Under the pieces are notes generated by a model that worked only from the letters and a program-made list of their open reading frames with translations, did not search any database and was not told the DNA's origin. The translations under genes were made by a program, and so were the position numbers. Shown one piece after another: positions 44,598 through 54,282 of a stretch of 64,000 nucleotides of DNA. How positions within the stretch are numbered: the stretch's first letter is position 1; every line of letters begins with the position of its first letter. The stretch comes from Sphingobacterium puteale (GTDB taxonomy: Bacteria > Bacteroidota > Bacteroidia > Sphingobacteriales > Sphingobacteriaceae): NCBI RefSeq assembly GCF_003627955.1, contig NZ_RBWS01000009.1:239601-303600 (forward strand), written 5' to 3'.

Positions 44598-46820
44598 ATG
44601 ATTTCAAAAACAAAAAAAGGAGTTGCGTTCCTTTCCACTTTTCCTCCACGCGCCTGCGGTATTGCAACCTATACAACAGATCTGATAAATGCTATCGCGA
44701 GTAAATTTGAAGAGTCGTACCGGCTAATTCCCATACCGATTGTAGATAATAATACATCGCAAGATGATGGCCCATTGGGGAAGCTAGATATTTTAAATCC
44801 GCTTTCATTCGATAATATCCTTCAAAATATCCTGTGTGATCTGGATATTAAATTAATTTGTGTCGAACATGAGTTTGGTCTCTTCCTTGGTCAGGAGGCT
44901 AAATTCATATCTTTTCTTTCGGATCTCAATGCAGCACAACTTGCTACTGTAGTCACTTTCCATACAGTGTTACCAGCACCTGATCGCACTATGCTCGAAC
45001 ATGTATCTGCCATTGCTTATCATTGCTCGCAAATCATCGTGATGACCCAGGGATCTGCCGATATCCTTATTCGTAATTACAAAATTCCTACCAGTAAAAT
45101 AACTGTAATTGCGCACGGCACCCATTTAGCCCCAGCTAAGGATAAACATGCCATTCTTGAGTATTTTAGCCTCGTGGGCAAGAAAGTCCTCAGTACATTT
45201 GGTTTGCTGGGGCCCAGCAAGAGTATAGAAACCACACTTTATGCACTTCCATCTATTATCGAACAAAACCCAAATGTGATATTCCTTGTTTTAGGAATGA
45301 CACACCCCAACCTGCTGCGAAGTGAAGGAGAGTCGTATAGAAACGAGCTTGAGGCAATAGTTGATGAATTCGGTATTTCAGCTCATGTGCGTTTTATTAA
45401 CGAATTTCTTTCCACTGAAGACTTATTAGCCTATCTATCTATAACCGACGTGTACCTTTTTACGTCAAAAGATCCGCTACAGGCCGTTAGCGGTACGTTT
45501 TCTTATGCGCTGAGCTCCGGATGCCCCATCATCTCTACGCCAATCCCTCATGTGAAGGAGGTTTTAAAGGAAGATATGGGCACCATAATAGATTTTCAAG
45601 CTTCTGATCAGCTCGCAGCTGCTGTCAATCATATTTTGGATGATGAACTTCAATTAAGCAAGATTCATCATGTTAACCTTGAGAAGATGGTCAAGACTTC
45701 CTGGCAAAACGTTGCTATAGCTCATGTATATCTTTTTGAGCTTCTTATAGATAAGAAAGGGAAAATGATCTACTCCATTCCACCGATCAATCTGGACCAT
45801 ATCTTTCGGATGTCAGAGGAGCGCGGCTTTGTTCAATTTGCTGATATTTCCACGCCGGACCTTTCAAGCGGTTATGCTTTGGATGACAATGCAAGAGCGC
45901 TTGTAGCTATGTTACATCACTATAAATTGTATGGATCCTATGAAGACCTTAGTCTGATCCAGAAATATTTAGATTTTATAGCTTATTGTATGCAAGAAGA
46001 TGACACTTTTCTAAATTATATAGACAGATACGGAAATTTTACAACACAAAACCAAGTAGAGAATCTTGAGGATGCCAACGGCCGAGCTGTTTGGGCCCTG
46101 GGCGAAGTGGTGGGCATGGCCAATCTTTTGCCGGAAAGAATAGTTAAGCTTGCAATAGAACTTATGGAGCGAGCCTCCAAACATGCTTTAGTGTATTTTT
46201 CGACAAGATCGATGGCCTTCACGATTAAAGGTCTGAGTTTTATGACGGGCAAAAATTATAAAGCTATAATCCAAGTACTTGCAGATCGGTTGGCAGCCAT
46301 GTTTGAACATGAGAGCACCGCAGATTGGCAATGGTATGAATCATATATGACCTATGGCAATAGTGTAATTCCCGAAGCCATATTGATCGCTTATGAGGCT
46401 ACTGGAGATAGCAGATATAGCGACATCGCTTATCAATCCTTTGATTTCTTATTGAGCAAGATTATTGTTGACGATGAGATTCACGTGATTTCCAACAAAG
46501 GGTGGGCACACCGTGGCCAACCGACAACCAAGGCTAAAGGTGGGGAGCAGCCCATTGATGTTGCCTATACTATTATTGCGCTAGATAGGTTTTATAAGTT
46601 CACAAGAGATGAGCAGTATAAGAGAAATATACGAATCGTATTTGAATGGTTTCTGGGACGGAATCATATTCGGCAGATTGTTTATAATCCTGTTACCGGT
46701 GGATGTTTTGACGGTCTGGAAGAGCACACGATCAACATCAATCAAGGCGCAGAATCTACTATAAGTTATTTAATGGCCCGGCTTAAGATGGAGGATTACA
46801 TGAATGAACCTGTGCGTTAG
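44598..46820 (+). CDS. Two-domain protein: GT4-type glycosyltransferase plus C-terminal helical toroid
   Basis: 740 aa. Residues 1-380 form a GT-B glycosyltransferase: GVAFLSTFPPRACGIATYTT, then HEFGLF, VTFHTVLP, IAHGTH and ALSSGCPIISTPIPHVKE (the E-rich donor loop). Residues about 390-735 are an all-helical (alpha/alpha) toroid with ALDDNARALVAML and ANGRAVWALGE, as in glycoside-processing domains. Similar fusions accompany GH130 mannoside phosphorylases, but none is here. Product unknown. A weak ribosome binding site precedes the ATG. Confidence 0.8.
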   Translation: MISKTKKGVAFLSTFPPRACGIATYTTDLINAIASKFEESYRLIPIPIVDNNTSQDDGPLGKLDILNPLSFDNILQNILCDLDIKLICVEHEFGLFLGQEAKFISFLSDLNAAQLATVVTFHTVLPAPDRTMLEHVSAIAYHCSQIIVMTQGSADILIRNYKIPTSKITVIAHGTHLAPAKDKHAILEYFSLVGKKVLSTFGLLGPSKSIETTLYALPSIIEQNPNVIFLVLGMTHPNLLRSEGESYRNELEAIVDEFGISAHVRFINEFLSTEDLLAYLSITDVYLFTSKDPLQAVSGTFSYALSSGCPIISTPIPHVKEVLKEDMGTIIDFQASDQLAAAVNHILDDELQLSKIHHVNLEKMVKTSWQNVAIAHVYLFELLIDKKGKMIYSIPPINLDHIFRMSEERGFVQFADISTPDLSSGYALDDNARALVAMLHHYKLYGSYEDLSLIQKYLDFIAYCMQEDDTFLNYIDRYGNFTTQNQVENLEDANGRAVWALGEVVGMANLLPERIVKLAIELMERASKHALVYFSTRSMAFTIKGLSFMTGKNYKAIIQVLADRLAAMFEHESTADWQWYESYMTYGNSVIPEAILIAYEATGDSRYSDIAYQSFDFLLSKIIVDDEIHVISNKGWAHRGQPTTKAKGGEQPIDVAYTIIALDRFYKFTRDEQYKRNIRIVFEWFLGRNHIRQIVYNPVTGGCFDGLEEHTININQGAESTISYLMARLKMEDYMNEPVR

Positions 46821-47097
46821 TTTATTTTAAAAACTTGATGCCTGATTGTCAATTATTATGCGTACATTTATTACTGCGATCTGCTATTCATCTTAACCCA
46901 TTCAGTAGATCCAATATGATAAATACACTTGTTTTATCTTTAAATTCTCCACGATATACCTTTCGGAAATTTTCAGTTCAACAAATAGCAGCTTGCGTAC
47001 TTCAAAGAGTAAATACGATTCAGCTTAATATTATTCCTTCCGATCAATCATAGCTATTGAAAGTAAAAAGACCATCACTTTATAAAATCCATACATC
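46821..47097. other. Intergenic stretch after the glycosyltransferase
   Basis: About 280 bases. An open frame at 46835-47053 has unusual composition for this genome and no family, so it is not called. No terminator is clear directly after the glycosyltransferase. Confidence 0.4.
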
Positions 47098-47220
47098 ATG
47101 AGTAAAGACATTAAAAAGGAAAAAAGCACCAAAGAGAAAGCACAATCTTCTTATCAAAAGGAAAAAGATGTTGTCTCTAAAGACGTAACGGATAATGTCT
47201 TCCGTAAAAAAAAGAAATAG
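47098..47220 (+). CDS. Very small Lys/Glu-rich protein
   Basis: 40 codons from the ATG at 47098, starting MSKDIKKEKSTKEKAQSSYQ, and ending VFRKKKK. It is strongly charged and probably disordered. Similar short basic proteins are frequent in Sphingobacteria near stress genes, but I cannot name a family. Codon use and a clean stop support a real gene. A double hairpin terminator lies about 175 bases downstream. Confidence 0.5.
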   Translation: MSKDIKKEKSTKEKAQSSYQKEKDVVSKDVTDNVFRKKKK

Positions 47221-47393
47221 GCGATTGAAACGGTAGCTTATTTTTTGCACTTGCACAAAGGTAGATTAATTTGAAGCGGGTACAAAGTCTGGATTATTAG
47301 ACCAGGCTTTTGCTCGCTTTTTTAATTTGCAAAGCTGAATTTGATTAACGTCCCTATATACTAAACAATTGTAGAGAATGTATTCCACAAAAA

Positions 47394-47445
47394 AGCATAA
47401 CAGTTTCCTGTTATGCTCTTGGAAGACAGCGTAGCCATCTTCCAA
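47394..47445. terminator. Two consecutive hairpins
   Basis: AGCATAACAG/CTGTTATGCT with a 4-base loop (47394-47417), preceded by A and followed by CTT, then TTGGAAGA/TCTTCCAA (47419-47445). The first is a good terminator candidate. The second may serve the other strand. Confidence 0.65.
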
Positions 47446-47464
47446 AATTGACTATTCTACTTAA

Positions 47465-47515
47465 TTATGCCTTACGTACATTAGTTGCGTTAACGCCTTT
47501 TTTAATATCCCCGAA
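47465..47515 (-). pseudogene. Possible cold-shock-protein 3' fragment
   Basis: Minus-strand frame ends GDIKKGVNATNVRKA and TAA. The 'G..A.NV' ending is typical for CspA-type proteins (GPNATNVxxx). Nothing of the RNP motifs remains upstream, where the histidine kinase gene ends. Very short, hence tentative. Confidence 0.35.
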
Positions 47516-47542
47516 ATAATAGATTAATCATGATCAGAGCAT

Positions 47543-48721
47543 TTATTCTATTGGGATCCAAAGGCTAAATACTACTTTCTCATCAAAGCATTTAACATGG
47601 ATATCGCCTTTGTGTGCGGTTATTATCTGTTTGCAGATATAAAGTCCCAATCCCAGCCCGCCTTCCTTCTGATTTTTTCTTCCAACAAAAGGTTTAAATA
47701 GGTTATTGAATATAGGGGCTGCGATTTTATGTCCATCATTTTCTATCCGGAAGATAAATTTCCCACTTTCAATGGAAGAGTTTATAACGATTGTATTTTC
47801 TGCAGATCCATGGCGAAATGAATTTCCTATAAGATTTGAAAACACCTGTGCCATACGTTCATGATCACATTTGACCGTAAGTTTTGCACCAAGATGTGTA
47901 AATACCTTTCTTTCGAGCGAACTTGTTTGGATCTCACGCAGAGCCTGTAGGATCACCTGATCTAATTGGACCACATTTTTGTTCAGATGAATACCCGTAC
48001 CTAGCTTACTACGTGCAAAGTCTAGGATGTTATCGATTAAACCTTTCATTCTGTGCGAGGAATCGTATATAAGCTTGGCCGTCTGTTTATGTTTCGCATT
48101 TTCGAGTTTGTCGGCGAGATACTGCGACAAGGTAATGACAGCACTCAATGGATTTTTCAGATCGTGCCCCAAAACTGATAATAGGGTATCCCTGCGTTCA
48201 GAGTATTCCAATTCCTCACCCAGCAGTGCTTCTGTATTTTTAATCTTGGCGATTGAACCCAAATGGAAACTTATCAGTTCAGATAGAAGTTCGAATAGTG
48301 GTGCTATCCGCTCAGTATCGATAGTTACCGGTTTATAATCTATCGTACAGAGCGTTCCAAAGAACAATCCGTCCTTGTCGACTATAGGGAATGCGATATA
48401 ACTTTTAAAACCTTTTGCATACAATTTTCGTTTCCAATCTTCATTTTCACAATAGTCGATATCCGGAATAATGATAGGCGCGTGTTTACCATGTGCTTCA
48501 TCTCCTAACGTATAATGTAATTCCAGCTGCTGGCCAACAGATACCCCGACCCCCAGCGAATCACGTACAGCACAGGCTATCCATTGATGGCCATTGTGAG
48601 AGGTCACCAACCCTAGATCCATGCCTGTATACAAACATATTGTGTTCAATATATTCTTTACTGCAGGGATATCTTCGATCCGCATAAGCAGATGGGAGAT
48701 TGAATCATTATTTTCTTTCAT
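47543..48721 (-). CDS. GAF-domain histidine kinase (soluble)
   Basis: 392 aa from the ATG at 48721 (a GTG at 48751 is also in frame). An N-terminal GAF-like domain (about 15-165) has AFPIVDKDGLFFGTLCTID. The kinase core has H-box SVLGHDLKNPLSAVI, N-box NLIGNSFRHG, a weak G1 in ENDGHKI and G2 LGLGLYICKQI. No membrane helices, so it senses a cytosolic signal. No response regulator is directly adjacent. The receiver-only gene at 49844 is a candidate partner. Confidence 0.85.
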   Translation of the reverse strand: MKENNDSISHLLMRIEDIPAVKNILNTICLYTGMDLGLVTSHNGHQWIACAVRDSLGVGVSVGQQLELHYTLGDEAHGKHAPIIIPDIDYCENEDWKRKLYAKGFKSYIAFPIVDKDGLFFGTLCTIDYKPVTIDTERIAPLFELLSELISFHLGSIAKIKNTEALLGEELEYSERRDTLLSVLGHDLKNPLSAVITLSQYLADKLENAKHKQTAKLIYDSSHRMKGLIDNILDFARSKLGTGIHLNKNVVQLDQVILQALREIQTSSLERKVFTHLGAKLTVKCDHERMAQVFSNLIGNSFRHGSAENTIVINSSIESGKFIFRIENDGHKIAAPIFNNLFKPFVGRKNQKEGGLGLGLYICKQIITAHKGDIHVKCFDEKVVFSLWIPIE

Positions 48722-49104
48722 AACTATTGCTATCTGGTAAAACGAAATCACATTTAAGACTAAAAATATATGGCTTTGTACCGGCTAATTAGCTAAATAC
48801 AAATTGTGTGGATAATAATGCTGGATTTTCTGTCGGAATCTTGTTAGCGAATCTTTTGTATAAATATAAGCAAAATTTTATCAGTTTTTCTAAGCTTTTC
48901 GCGGGTGATAGGGAGGTGAATCCTAATTGCAGATGCTTTATACTTCTATTTAAGGAGAATTAGAGTTCAATGCAAAAAAGATGTTTTAATACGCCTTCGT
49001 CGGAATATACACGTGAAGTACAAGCAATCTCTCTGTTAGTAGAACCAAAACTGTTCGAAGGATGTTCAATTTCAAAAAGCTTTAGAGCAGTAAACTTACT
49101 AAAC
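48722..49104. other. Divergent intergenic region
   Basis: About 380 AT-rich bases between the GAF kinase and the ferritin-fold gene. The frame upstream of 49105 is open from 48970, but that part lacks similarity to the family and is likely leader. It contains no repeat recognised elsewhere. Confidence 0.4.
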
Positions 49105-49689
49105 ATGGCAACAACAACTAAAAGTAACACAAGTGAAAAGTCTGAAAATGGAACGATGACCAAGCAATCCACAGACAATACAAAAAAACGCGTAGCATCG
49201 GATGCCGCAAAAGATTTGGCCGAGCTTTTTGAAGATGGGCTCAAAGACATTTATTGGGCAGAAAAGGCATTGACAAAAGCATTGCCCAAAATGGAAAAAA
49301 ATGCTACCGCCAATAAGCTAAAAAAGGCAATTTCCAAACACCTTTCGGAGACTGAAAATCATGTGAAACGCTTAGAACAGTGTTTTGAGAGTTTAGAGTT
49401 AAAGCCCAAAGCAGAGCGATGTGCAGCGATGGCCGGACTGATCGAAGAGGGCGAACACATTATCGAGGAAACCGAAGAAGGAACTGTTAGAGATGCAGGT
49501 ATTATCGCTGCTGCCCAGAAAGTCGAGCACTACGAAATTGCCACTTATGGCACACTCGCCGCTTTTGCTAAGGTATTGAAATACAATGAGGCACTGGACC
49601 TTCTACTTGAAACTCTTGCGGAAGAAAAAAATTGTGATGCAGATTTAACTGCTTTGGCGGATACTAACCTCAATACGCAAGCTAAATAA
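49105..49689 (+). CDS. YciF/YciE-like ferritin-fold stress protein (DUF892)
   Basis: 194 aa from the ATG at 49105. After a Lys/Ser/Thr-rich disordered start (1-35), the four-helix bundle begins with LAELFEDGLKDIYWAEKALTKALP, typical for DUF892. Carboxylate/His metal positions continue in the helix ISKHLSETENHVKRLEQCF, then EEGEHIIEETEEG and KVEHYEIATYGTL. These proteins are linked to general stress responses. A terminator follows. It lies in a small group with two-component proteins. Confidence 0.85.
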   Translation: MATTTKSNTSEKSENGTMTKQSTDNTKKRVASDAAKDLAELFEDGLKDIYWAEKALTKALPKMEKNATANKLKKAISKHLSETENHVKRLEQCFESLELKPKAERCAAMAGLIEEGEHIIEETEEGTVRDAGIIAAAQKVEHYEIATYGTLAAFAKVLKYNEALDLLLETLAEEKNCDADLTALADTNLNTQAK

Positions 49690-49747
49690 AAGAGATTAAA
49701 AGAGCCCGAGAGGAGAGCAAAGTTCTGTGCAGCTCCGACAGAAAGAC

Positions 49748-49787
49748 AAAAAATGGATGGATCTTACGTCTGTAAGATCCATTTTTT
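49748..49787 (+). terminator. Rho-independent terminator after the ferritin-fold gene
   Basis: GGATCTTAC (49759-49767) pairs with GTAAGATCC (49772-49780) around a GTCT loop, followed by ATTTTTT and preceded by AAAAAATGGAT, so the T-run is flanked by a matching A-run. Confidence 0.85.
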
Positions 49788-49843
49788 ATAAATGATGATC
49801 TTTGACAAGTTATCTCTGATCTATAATAATAGAAAAAATCAAG

Positions 49844-50215
49844 ATGAAAAAGAAAATTGTGGTGTGTGATGATGATAAAGAAATACTAAATGTATTTTCC
49901 TTGGTGTTAGAGAATCAGGACACGATTGTTATAACCGTTGTAAACAGTTTGGTTCTGATGGAAGTGTTGGATAATATACATGCTGATATACTCTTTTTGG
50001 ATATACATATGGGTGCACGGAATGGTGACCTTATACTGCGTGATCTCAGGAGTTCATTTAAATATGATAAGCTGCCCGTGATTATGATGTCAGGTCATAT
50101 CGACGGAAGGAACATTTCAATTGAATGTGGAGCCGACGGCTTTTTACCAAAGCCTTTTGAACTTACTGATCTGGAAAACTATATACGAAGATTTGTTTAT
50201 GAAAGTGAATCGTAA
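49844..50215 (+). CDS. Single-domain response regulator (receiver only)
   Basis: 123 aa. VVCDDDKEIL provides the acidic pair, ILFLDIHMGARNGDLI the phospho-acceptor Asp, MMSGH the Thr/Ser position, and FLPKPFEL the conserved Lys. No output domain, so it probably acts by protein contact or in a phosphorelay. The GAF histidine kinase nearby is a likely source of phosphate. Confidence 0.9.
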   Translation: MKKKIVVCDDDKEILNVFSLVLENQDTIVITVVNSLVLMEVLDNIHADILFLDIHMGARNGDLILRDLRSSFKYDKLPVIMMSGHIDGRNISIECGADGFLPKPFELTDLENYIRRFVYESES

Positions 50216-50458
50216 TACCGTGTGTGGTTTTAAGCTATACGAAATTTTGGGACAATTACATATACTGGCGAACTCGTTAATTCTGTGGAGGTAAGACAAC
50301 TCTATTGCAATGGGAAATCGACAAAGGGAACCATCGATTTAAGCAAGTATCGTAGGTAATGGTCTTCCCATAATTGGAGATTTTGGTACTGTTGATTATC
50401 AAGTTTCGAAAACTGATGACCATTCAATTCGGAACAAATGAATATTAAGAATCCCTTT
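50216..50458. other. Intergenic stretch with a possible coding fragment
   Basis: About 240 bases. One + frame reads GTITYTGELVNSVEVRQLYC and NGKSTKGTIDLSKYRR without a start, so it could be the end of a lost gene. No family is recognised. Confidence 0.25.
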
Positions 50459-53017
50459 CTATTTCATAATCTCCTCCAACTTCCTCACCAACCTTTCCCG
50501 CTCACCGCTTCCTGTGGTCGAAAAGCGGAGTAGGGGAAGGCCATATTTTTTCAGAATGGCATCTTTCATCGCGTCGCGTTCCGATTGTTTTCCTTCGACG
50601 GCGTGATAAGCATAACCATCCACTTCGATCGCCAGGACCGCGTTCTTGCCAAGTTTATTATAGATCAAAAAGTCCAGGTGCGTCATGTGATGGCCTGCAT
50701 ATTTTGCTTCAGCAGGCGTCAAGAGTGAGTAGTCGTCAATCAGGCTTCGTACTGGAAAATGGAGGAGCACATCGTATTTTGAAAACCTGTCATCAGATAA
50801 TACAGAACGCACCAGCGTATACATCAGGTTTTCACTGTCAAATACCGATTTGATACGCTTCTGCAACAAGATCCTGCGACGCTTTTCCTCATAGCCTTTA
50901 TACAGATAATCAAATATAGAGTGCAGCTTACTCTGTATGATCGTGAAGTTGTTGTATTCGATATAACGGATCAGGTCGGTGATATTACTTTCGTTTTCGG
51001 AGTCATTGCCATGCACCAATAAGATCAGCTGATCTTTGGCCCGTGAAATTGCCACATTTAGTCGGTTGGAGTTATCTGTAAATTCGGAGATTTCATTGTC
51101 GACCGTTGAGAGGATAATCACATCATTTTCTCTACCCTGAAATTTATCAACCGTGTCAGCTATAATCTCCGTACCCGCAAATGTACCCTGCAAGGCATTT
51201 GTCTGATTACGATAAGGCGTCACAATACCCAGGTCAACCGAAGCAAGCTGCTGTTGTGGGATGATCTCCTGTAGGATAACATCGATCTGCCGCTGATTCA
51301 TCCGTGCCCGAGCATGGTTACCCGCCACTGTACGATAGACCAGTAGCGGTTCGCGCTCTGATGTTGGCTCAGATAGGATAATGAGCTGATCATTGTAGAA
51401 TTTACGGTTACAGAATTCAATGATCTTTGGATGGCAACGGTAATGTTCTTTCAGCAGTGTTTTATGGACATCAGGGAATAACTGTGTGATGGATGCAAGT
51501 AAACTGTTTTTCGCATAATGATAAGGTTCAGACAGCTTGAATGCATGAAAGATCGCATCTGTCTTTTGGGCCATTGTCGCATCCACTACATTCGGCAGCT
51601 GTTTGAGATCACCGACAATAACGGCACGTTTTGCGCATGATAGGGCCAATGCACCCGTTGCCAGATCCACCTGCGAAGACTCATCAATGATCACATAGTC
51701 ATAGACCGTATGTTCAACCAGGCACCTTCGCAGCGAATAGGTGGTACTCATGATGACAGGATAGTCTTCGATGAAACTGACGGACTTACCACGCAGATCA
51801 GCCTCCTGATATATCGGACGATCCTTGTGTTGATACCTGTTGTAAAGTACATTTTTAAAAAGCCGCATCGCGATTTCCGTATACTCGCGCATCTTTGCAT
51901 CGAAGGAGAAGTTATGTAAAGCCTTTTCCAATGACCCGATACGAGATGCCAGTTCCGCAATCTTGGTTCGGTAATAAGCCGATTGAGCGATCCTGATCAT
52001 GTCCCAATGCGATAGGGTATAAAAGCCCTTATCTTTGATACGGTACCTGAAACGATAGATTAGTTTCTTCCACCAGTTAAACTGTTTGCCAGTATGTTCC
52101 TGATCGGTGACGGAATTCCAGAGTGCCAGTAGCCGATCTGATGAGAGGTTACTATTCAGTTTAAATTCTGCTATTGATTTCACAGTATTCAGAAAATGCT
52201 GCTGTTCCGTTCTTATGTTTTCAATAAGGAGTTTCAGCGTGGCCAGCTCGTTCTTCTGTGCTAGTTCTTCGGTGAGTTGTAGCAGGAGCGCGTTATTCTG
52301 CTGTTGTAACTGAGTCAGTTGCTTCTCCGTTAACTGAAACCTGGATAGGTCAGGAATGTCCGATTGCGATTCTATAAATTCCCTTTTATTCTGGTTGCTT
52401 CCCAGCAAAGCAGCGATAAAGGAGAGACCATTCCTATGCAATTTTTCATACACATTTTTCGTTGCCGAGTTATTGCTTGACACCACAGCTACACTTTGAC
52501 CATGCATAACAGCGTTGGCGATTATATTGAGGATTGTCTGCGTTTTACCGGTCCCAGGAGGCCCCTCGATAATACTCAGCGGGTTGACAAAGGCATTATT
52601 TACACCTTCTTTTTGACTGAGGTTGAATCCAAAGGGAAAGATTTCAACGGGAGCGAGGAGATCACAATTTTTGGGTTGTATTTCATTCAGATAATTAGAT
52701 AGGATGGCATGTTCAGGGATAAATGATATTCTATTATAGCTATCTTCAAGAATGTTTTTTCCATCTTCTGACTTGAGCCCTACAGCATCTGCAATCGCTT
52801 TTAAATAGTTGAAAGTGGTAGCCGCTTTTTTGCTCTGCAAAGCGGATTTGATGACCTGAACTTTATCCTTGTTGTAGGTGTATTTTTTATTACTGCTTTT
52901 AAATGCCACAATACATTTCTCGCCCACAAAAGAATAGGACTGGATATCGTTGGTCTTGTCCTTTCCATCGATGTAGATGGCTTCTTTCTGCTGAAATGAA
53001 CTGTTGGCATTATACAT
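50459..53017 (-). CDS. Superfamily 1 helicase with C-terminal PD-(D/E)XK-type nuclease domain
   Basis: 852 aa. Walker A GPPGTGKT at 152-159; motif II in YVIIDESSQVDLATG; motif III GDLKQLP; motif IV region EHYRCHPKII; motifs V/VI VDKFQGRENDVII and NVAISRAKDQL. A long coiled insert (about 225-330) follows motif Ia. The C-terminal 130 residues hold a DUF559/DUF2726-like nuclease: HLDFLIYNK, LAIEVDGYAYH and KKYGLPLLRF. Similar stand-alone helicase-nucleases are linked with phage defence or DNA repair, but no defence partner is adjacent. Confidence 0.85.
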   Translation of the reverse strand: MYNANSSFQQKEAIYIDGKDKTNDIQSYSFVGEKCIVAFKSSNKKYTYNKDKVQVIKSALQSKKAATTFNYLKAIADAVGLKSEDGKNILEDSYNRISFIPEHAILSNYLNEIQPKNCDLLAPVEIFPFGFNLSQKEGVNNAFVNPLSIIEGPPGTGKTQTILNIIANAVMHGQSVAVVSSNNSATKNVYEKLHRNGLSFIAALLGSNQNKREFIESQSDIPDLSRFQLTEKQLTQLQQQNNALLLQLTEELAQKNELATLKLLIENIRTEQQHFLNTVKSIAEFKLNSNLSSDRLLALWNSVTDQEHTGKQFNWWKKLIYRFRYRIKDKGFYTLSHWDMIRIAQSAYYRTKIAELASRIGSLEKALHNFSFDAKMREYTEIAMRLFKNVLYNRYQHKDRPIYQEADLRGKSVSFIEDYPVIMSTTYSLRRCLVEHTVYDYVIIDESSQVDLATGALALSCAKRAVIVGDLKQLPNVVDATMAQKTDAIFHAFKLSEPYHYAKNSLLASITQLFPDVHKTLLKEHYRCHPKIIEFCNRKFYNDQLIILSEPTSEREPLLVYRTVAGNHARARMNQRQIDVILQEIIPQQQLASVDLGIVTPYRNQTNALQGTFAGTEIIADTVDKFQGRENDVIILSTVDNEISEFTDNSNRLNVAISRAKDQLILLVHGNDSENESNITDLIRYIEYNNFTIIQSKLHSIFDYLYKGYEEKRRRILLQKRIKSVFDSENLMYTLVRSVLSDDRFSKYDVLLHFPVRSLIDDYSLLTPAEAKYAGHHMTHLDFLIYNKLGKNAVLAIEVDGYAYHAVEGKQSERDAMKDAILKKYGLPLLRFSTTGSGERERLVRKLEEIMK

Positions 53018-53061
53018 GTTGGAAAACTATTCTTTTAGATAGGATATTAAAAACTTTTCAT

Positions 53062-53592
53062 TTAGTAATCTGATTTTTCAAAATCAAATATGACCTTTCT
53101 TATGACAGGTTGTAAGAATTCAATCCAATTGTTGATATCTGTTTCGTTAAAATATACAAACCAGATATCACTAGAATTTTTGTAGATGTTATCAACTTTC
53201 TCAAATTTTTTCTTGTACCAAAGCTGTATATTTTCATCCATGCCAAAAATATAATGGTTACTAGGTGGCAAACGAAGTTTGTCTTTAATTTTATTTTCGA
53301 GCTCGGCTACTCTGGCTAGATCGTCCATTGTTAAAAAGAATGGGATTCTTTCCCTAAAAACTGACTGAGAACCGATGTCATTGGACTTGCTAATCTGTAC
53401 TTCAAAGACAAATTTAGAACCAGCATAAGCATCAAAACCACCTTGGGCACATTGGAACCAAATAACTAAATAGTGATCTTTTAATTGTTTGTAAAATCCC
53501 AGCATGCCACTTTTAGTCTTTTTAAACCCTGCACTTTTTAATTCGGGAAAGATAATTCTATTGATTACTCGATATACTTCCGTTGATTTCAT
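53062..53592 (-). CDS. DUF4304-like protein
   Basis: 176 aa soluble protein. It begins with a helix (VYRVINRIIFPELKSAGFKKTKSGM) and continues with LVIWFQCAQGG and FVFEVQISKS, the typical 'GFKK....(F).......V.FQ' arrangement of DUF4304 proteins. That family is found in toxin-immunity contexts with unknown activity. It lies 44 bases after the helicase start, on the same strand upstream of it, so could be co-transcribed. Confidence 0.6.
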   Translation of the reverse strand: MKSTEVYRVINRIIFPELKSAGFKKTKSGMLGFYKQLKDHYLVIWFQCAQGGFDAYAGSKFVFEVQISKSNDIGSQSVFRERIPFFLTMDDLARVAELENKIKDKLRLPPSNHYIFGMDENIQLWYKKKFEKVDNIYKNSSDIWFVYFNETDINNWIEFLQPVIRKVIFDFEKSDY

Positions 53593-53639
53593 TTTGCTTA
53601 ATAGAGTTTTCTAAATATTTAGCCACTAATTTAAATAAA

Positions 53640-54278
53640 TTAGTCCTCATTTTCACTGATAATAGATTTGAGTGCCTCTTCAGAATAATTTTCTATAATA
53701 CCGTGTTTGGTTTTTAGATAATCAAAGATAGCAAGATTGTCCAGCCCATGTGATTCCCGAAGTCCATCAATAATTGTTTTTAAATAGGCAATGCTAGGTT
53801 TAGTCGAGGATTGTGAATCTTGTTCATTTGTTATCGTAAAAATAGGGAAGCCGTTATGCTCACCCAGGTATAATATGTTACCATACCAGGATGGCTGTTT
53901 AAAGATATAAGAGCCATTTTTAATTACCTTTCCAAATTCAATTTCTAAGCTGGTACTTGTATTCGTCTCCTGTCTAGCAATATCTATCAATTGGCCTTTT
54001 GTTATCAAATATATTCGTCCATAAGTAGACGCAGTAGGAGTAAATGTAGTTCTGATAAAGGCAATGCCTCCGTTCCAATTTTTCGAGACCTTCGCAAAGT
54101 AAAGTTCAGCGGGGATATACATTTGTTCACTGTTGATCGGGAGCGTTTTATCATCACATCCATCGTAGGATGTGTTTGCGCCAGCGGGCTGACCTCCCTT
54201 TATATAGCAAAGAAACCTTTCTTGCAGCAGGTTGGAGCCGTAACATGCGTACCAAACTTTTTTGTTCAGATTATCCAT
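53640..54278 (-). CDS. Gamma-glutamylcyclotransferase-like fold protein
   Basis: 212 aa. KVWYACYGSNLLQERFLCYI near the start is the YGSNL motif of gamma-glutamylcyclotransferase-like folds, and a loop with GGIAFIRT and TYGRIYLITKGQL follows. A catalytic Glu cannot be assigned with confidence. Family members cleave gamma-glutamyl amines or are used in secondary metabolism. It overlaps nothing but lies 4 bases from the neighbouring gene, suggesting an operon of small accessory proteins. Confidence 0.65.
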   Translation of the reverse strand: MDNLNKKVWYACYGSNLLQERFLCYIKGGQPAGANTSYDGCDDKTLPINSEQMYIPAELYFAKVSKNWNGGIAFIRTTFTPTASTYGRIYLITKGQLIDIARQETNTSTSLEIEFGKVIKNGSYIFKQPSWYGNILYLGEHNGFPIFTITNEQDSQSSTKPSIAYLKTIIDGLRESHGLDNLAIFDYLKTKHGIIENYSEEALKSIISENED

Positions 54279-54282
54279 TTTT

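Noticed and set aside
46835..47053. A 72-codon frame after the glycosyltransferase
   Set aside because: Composition is unlike neighbouring genes, no ribosome binding site and no recognisable fold.
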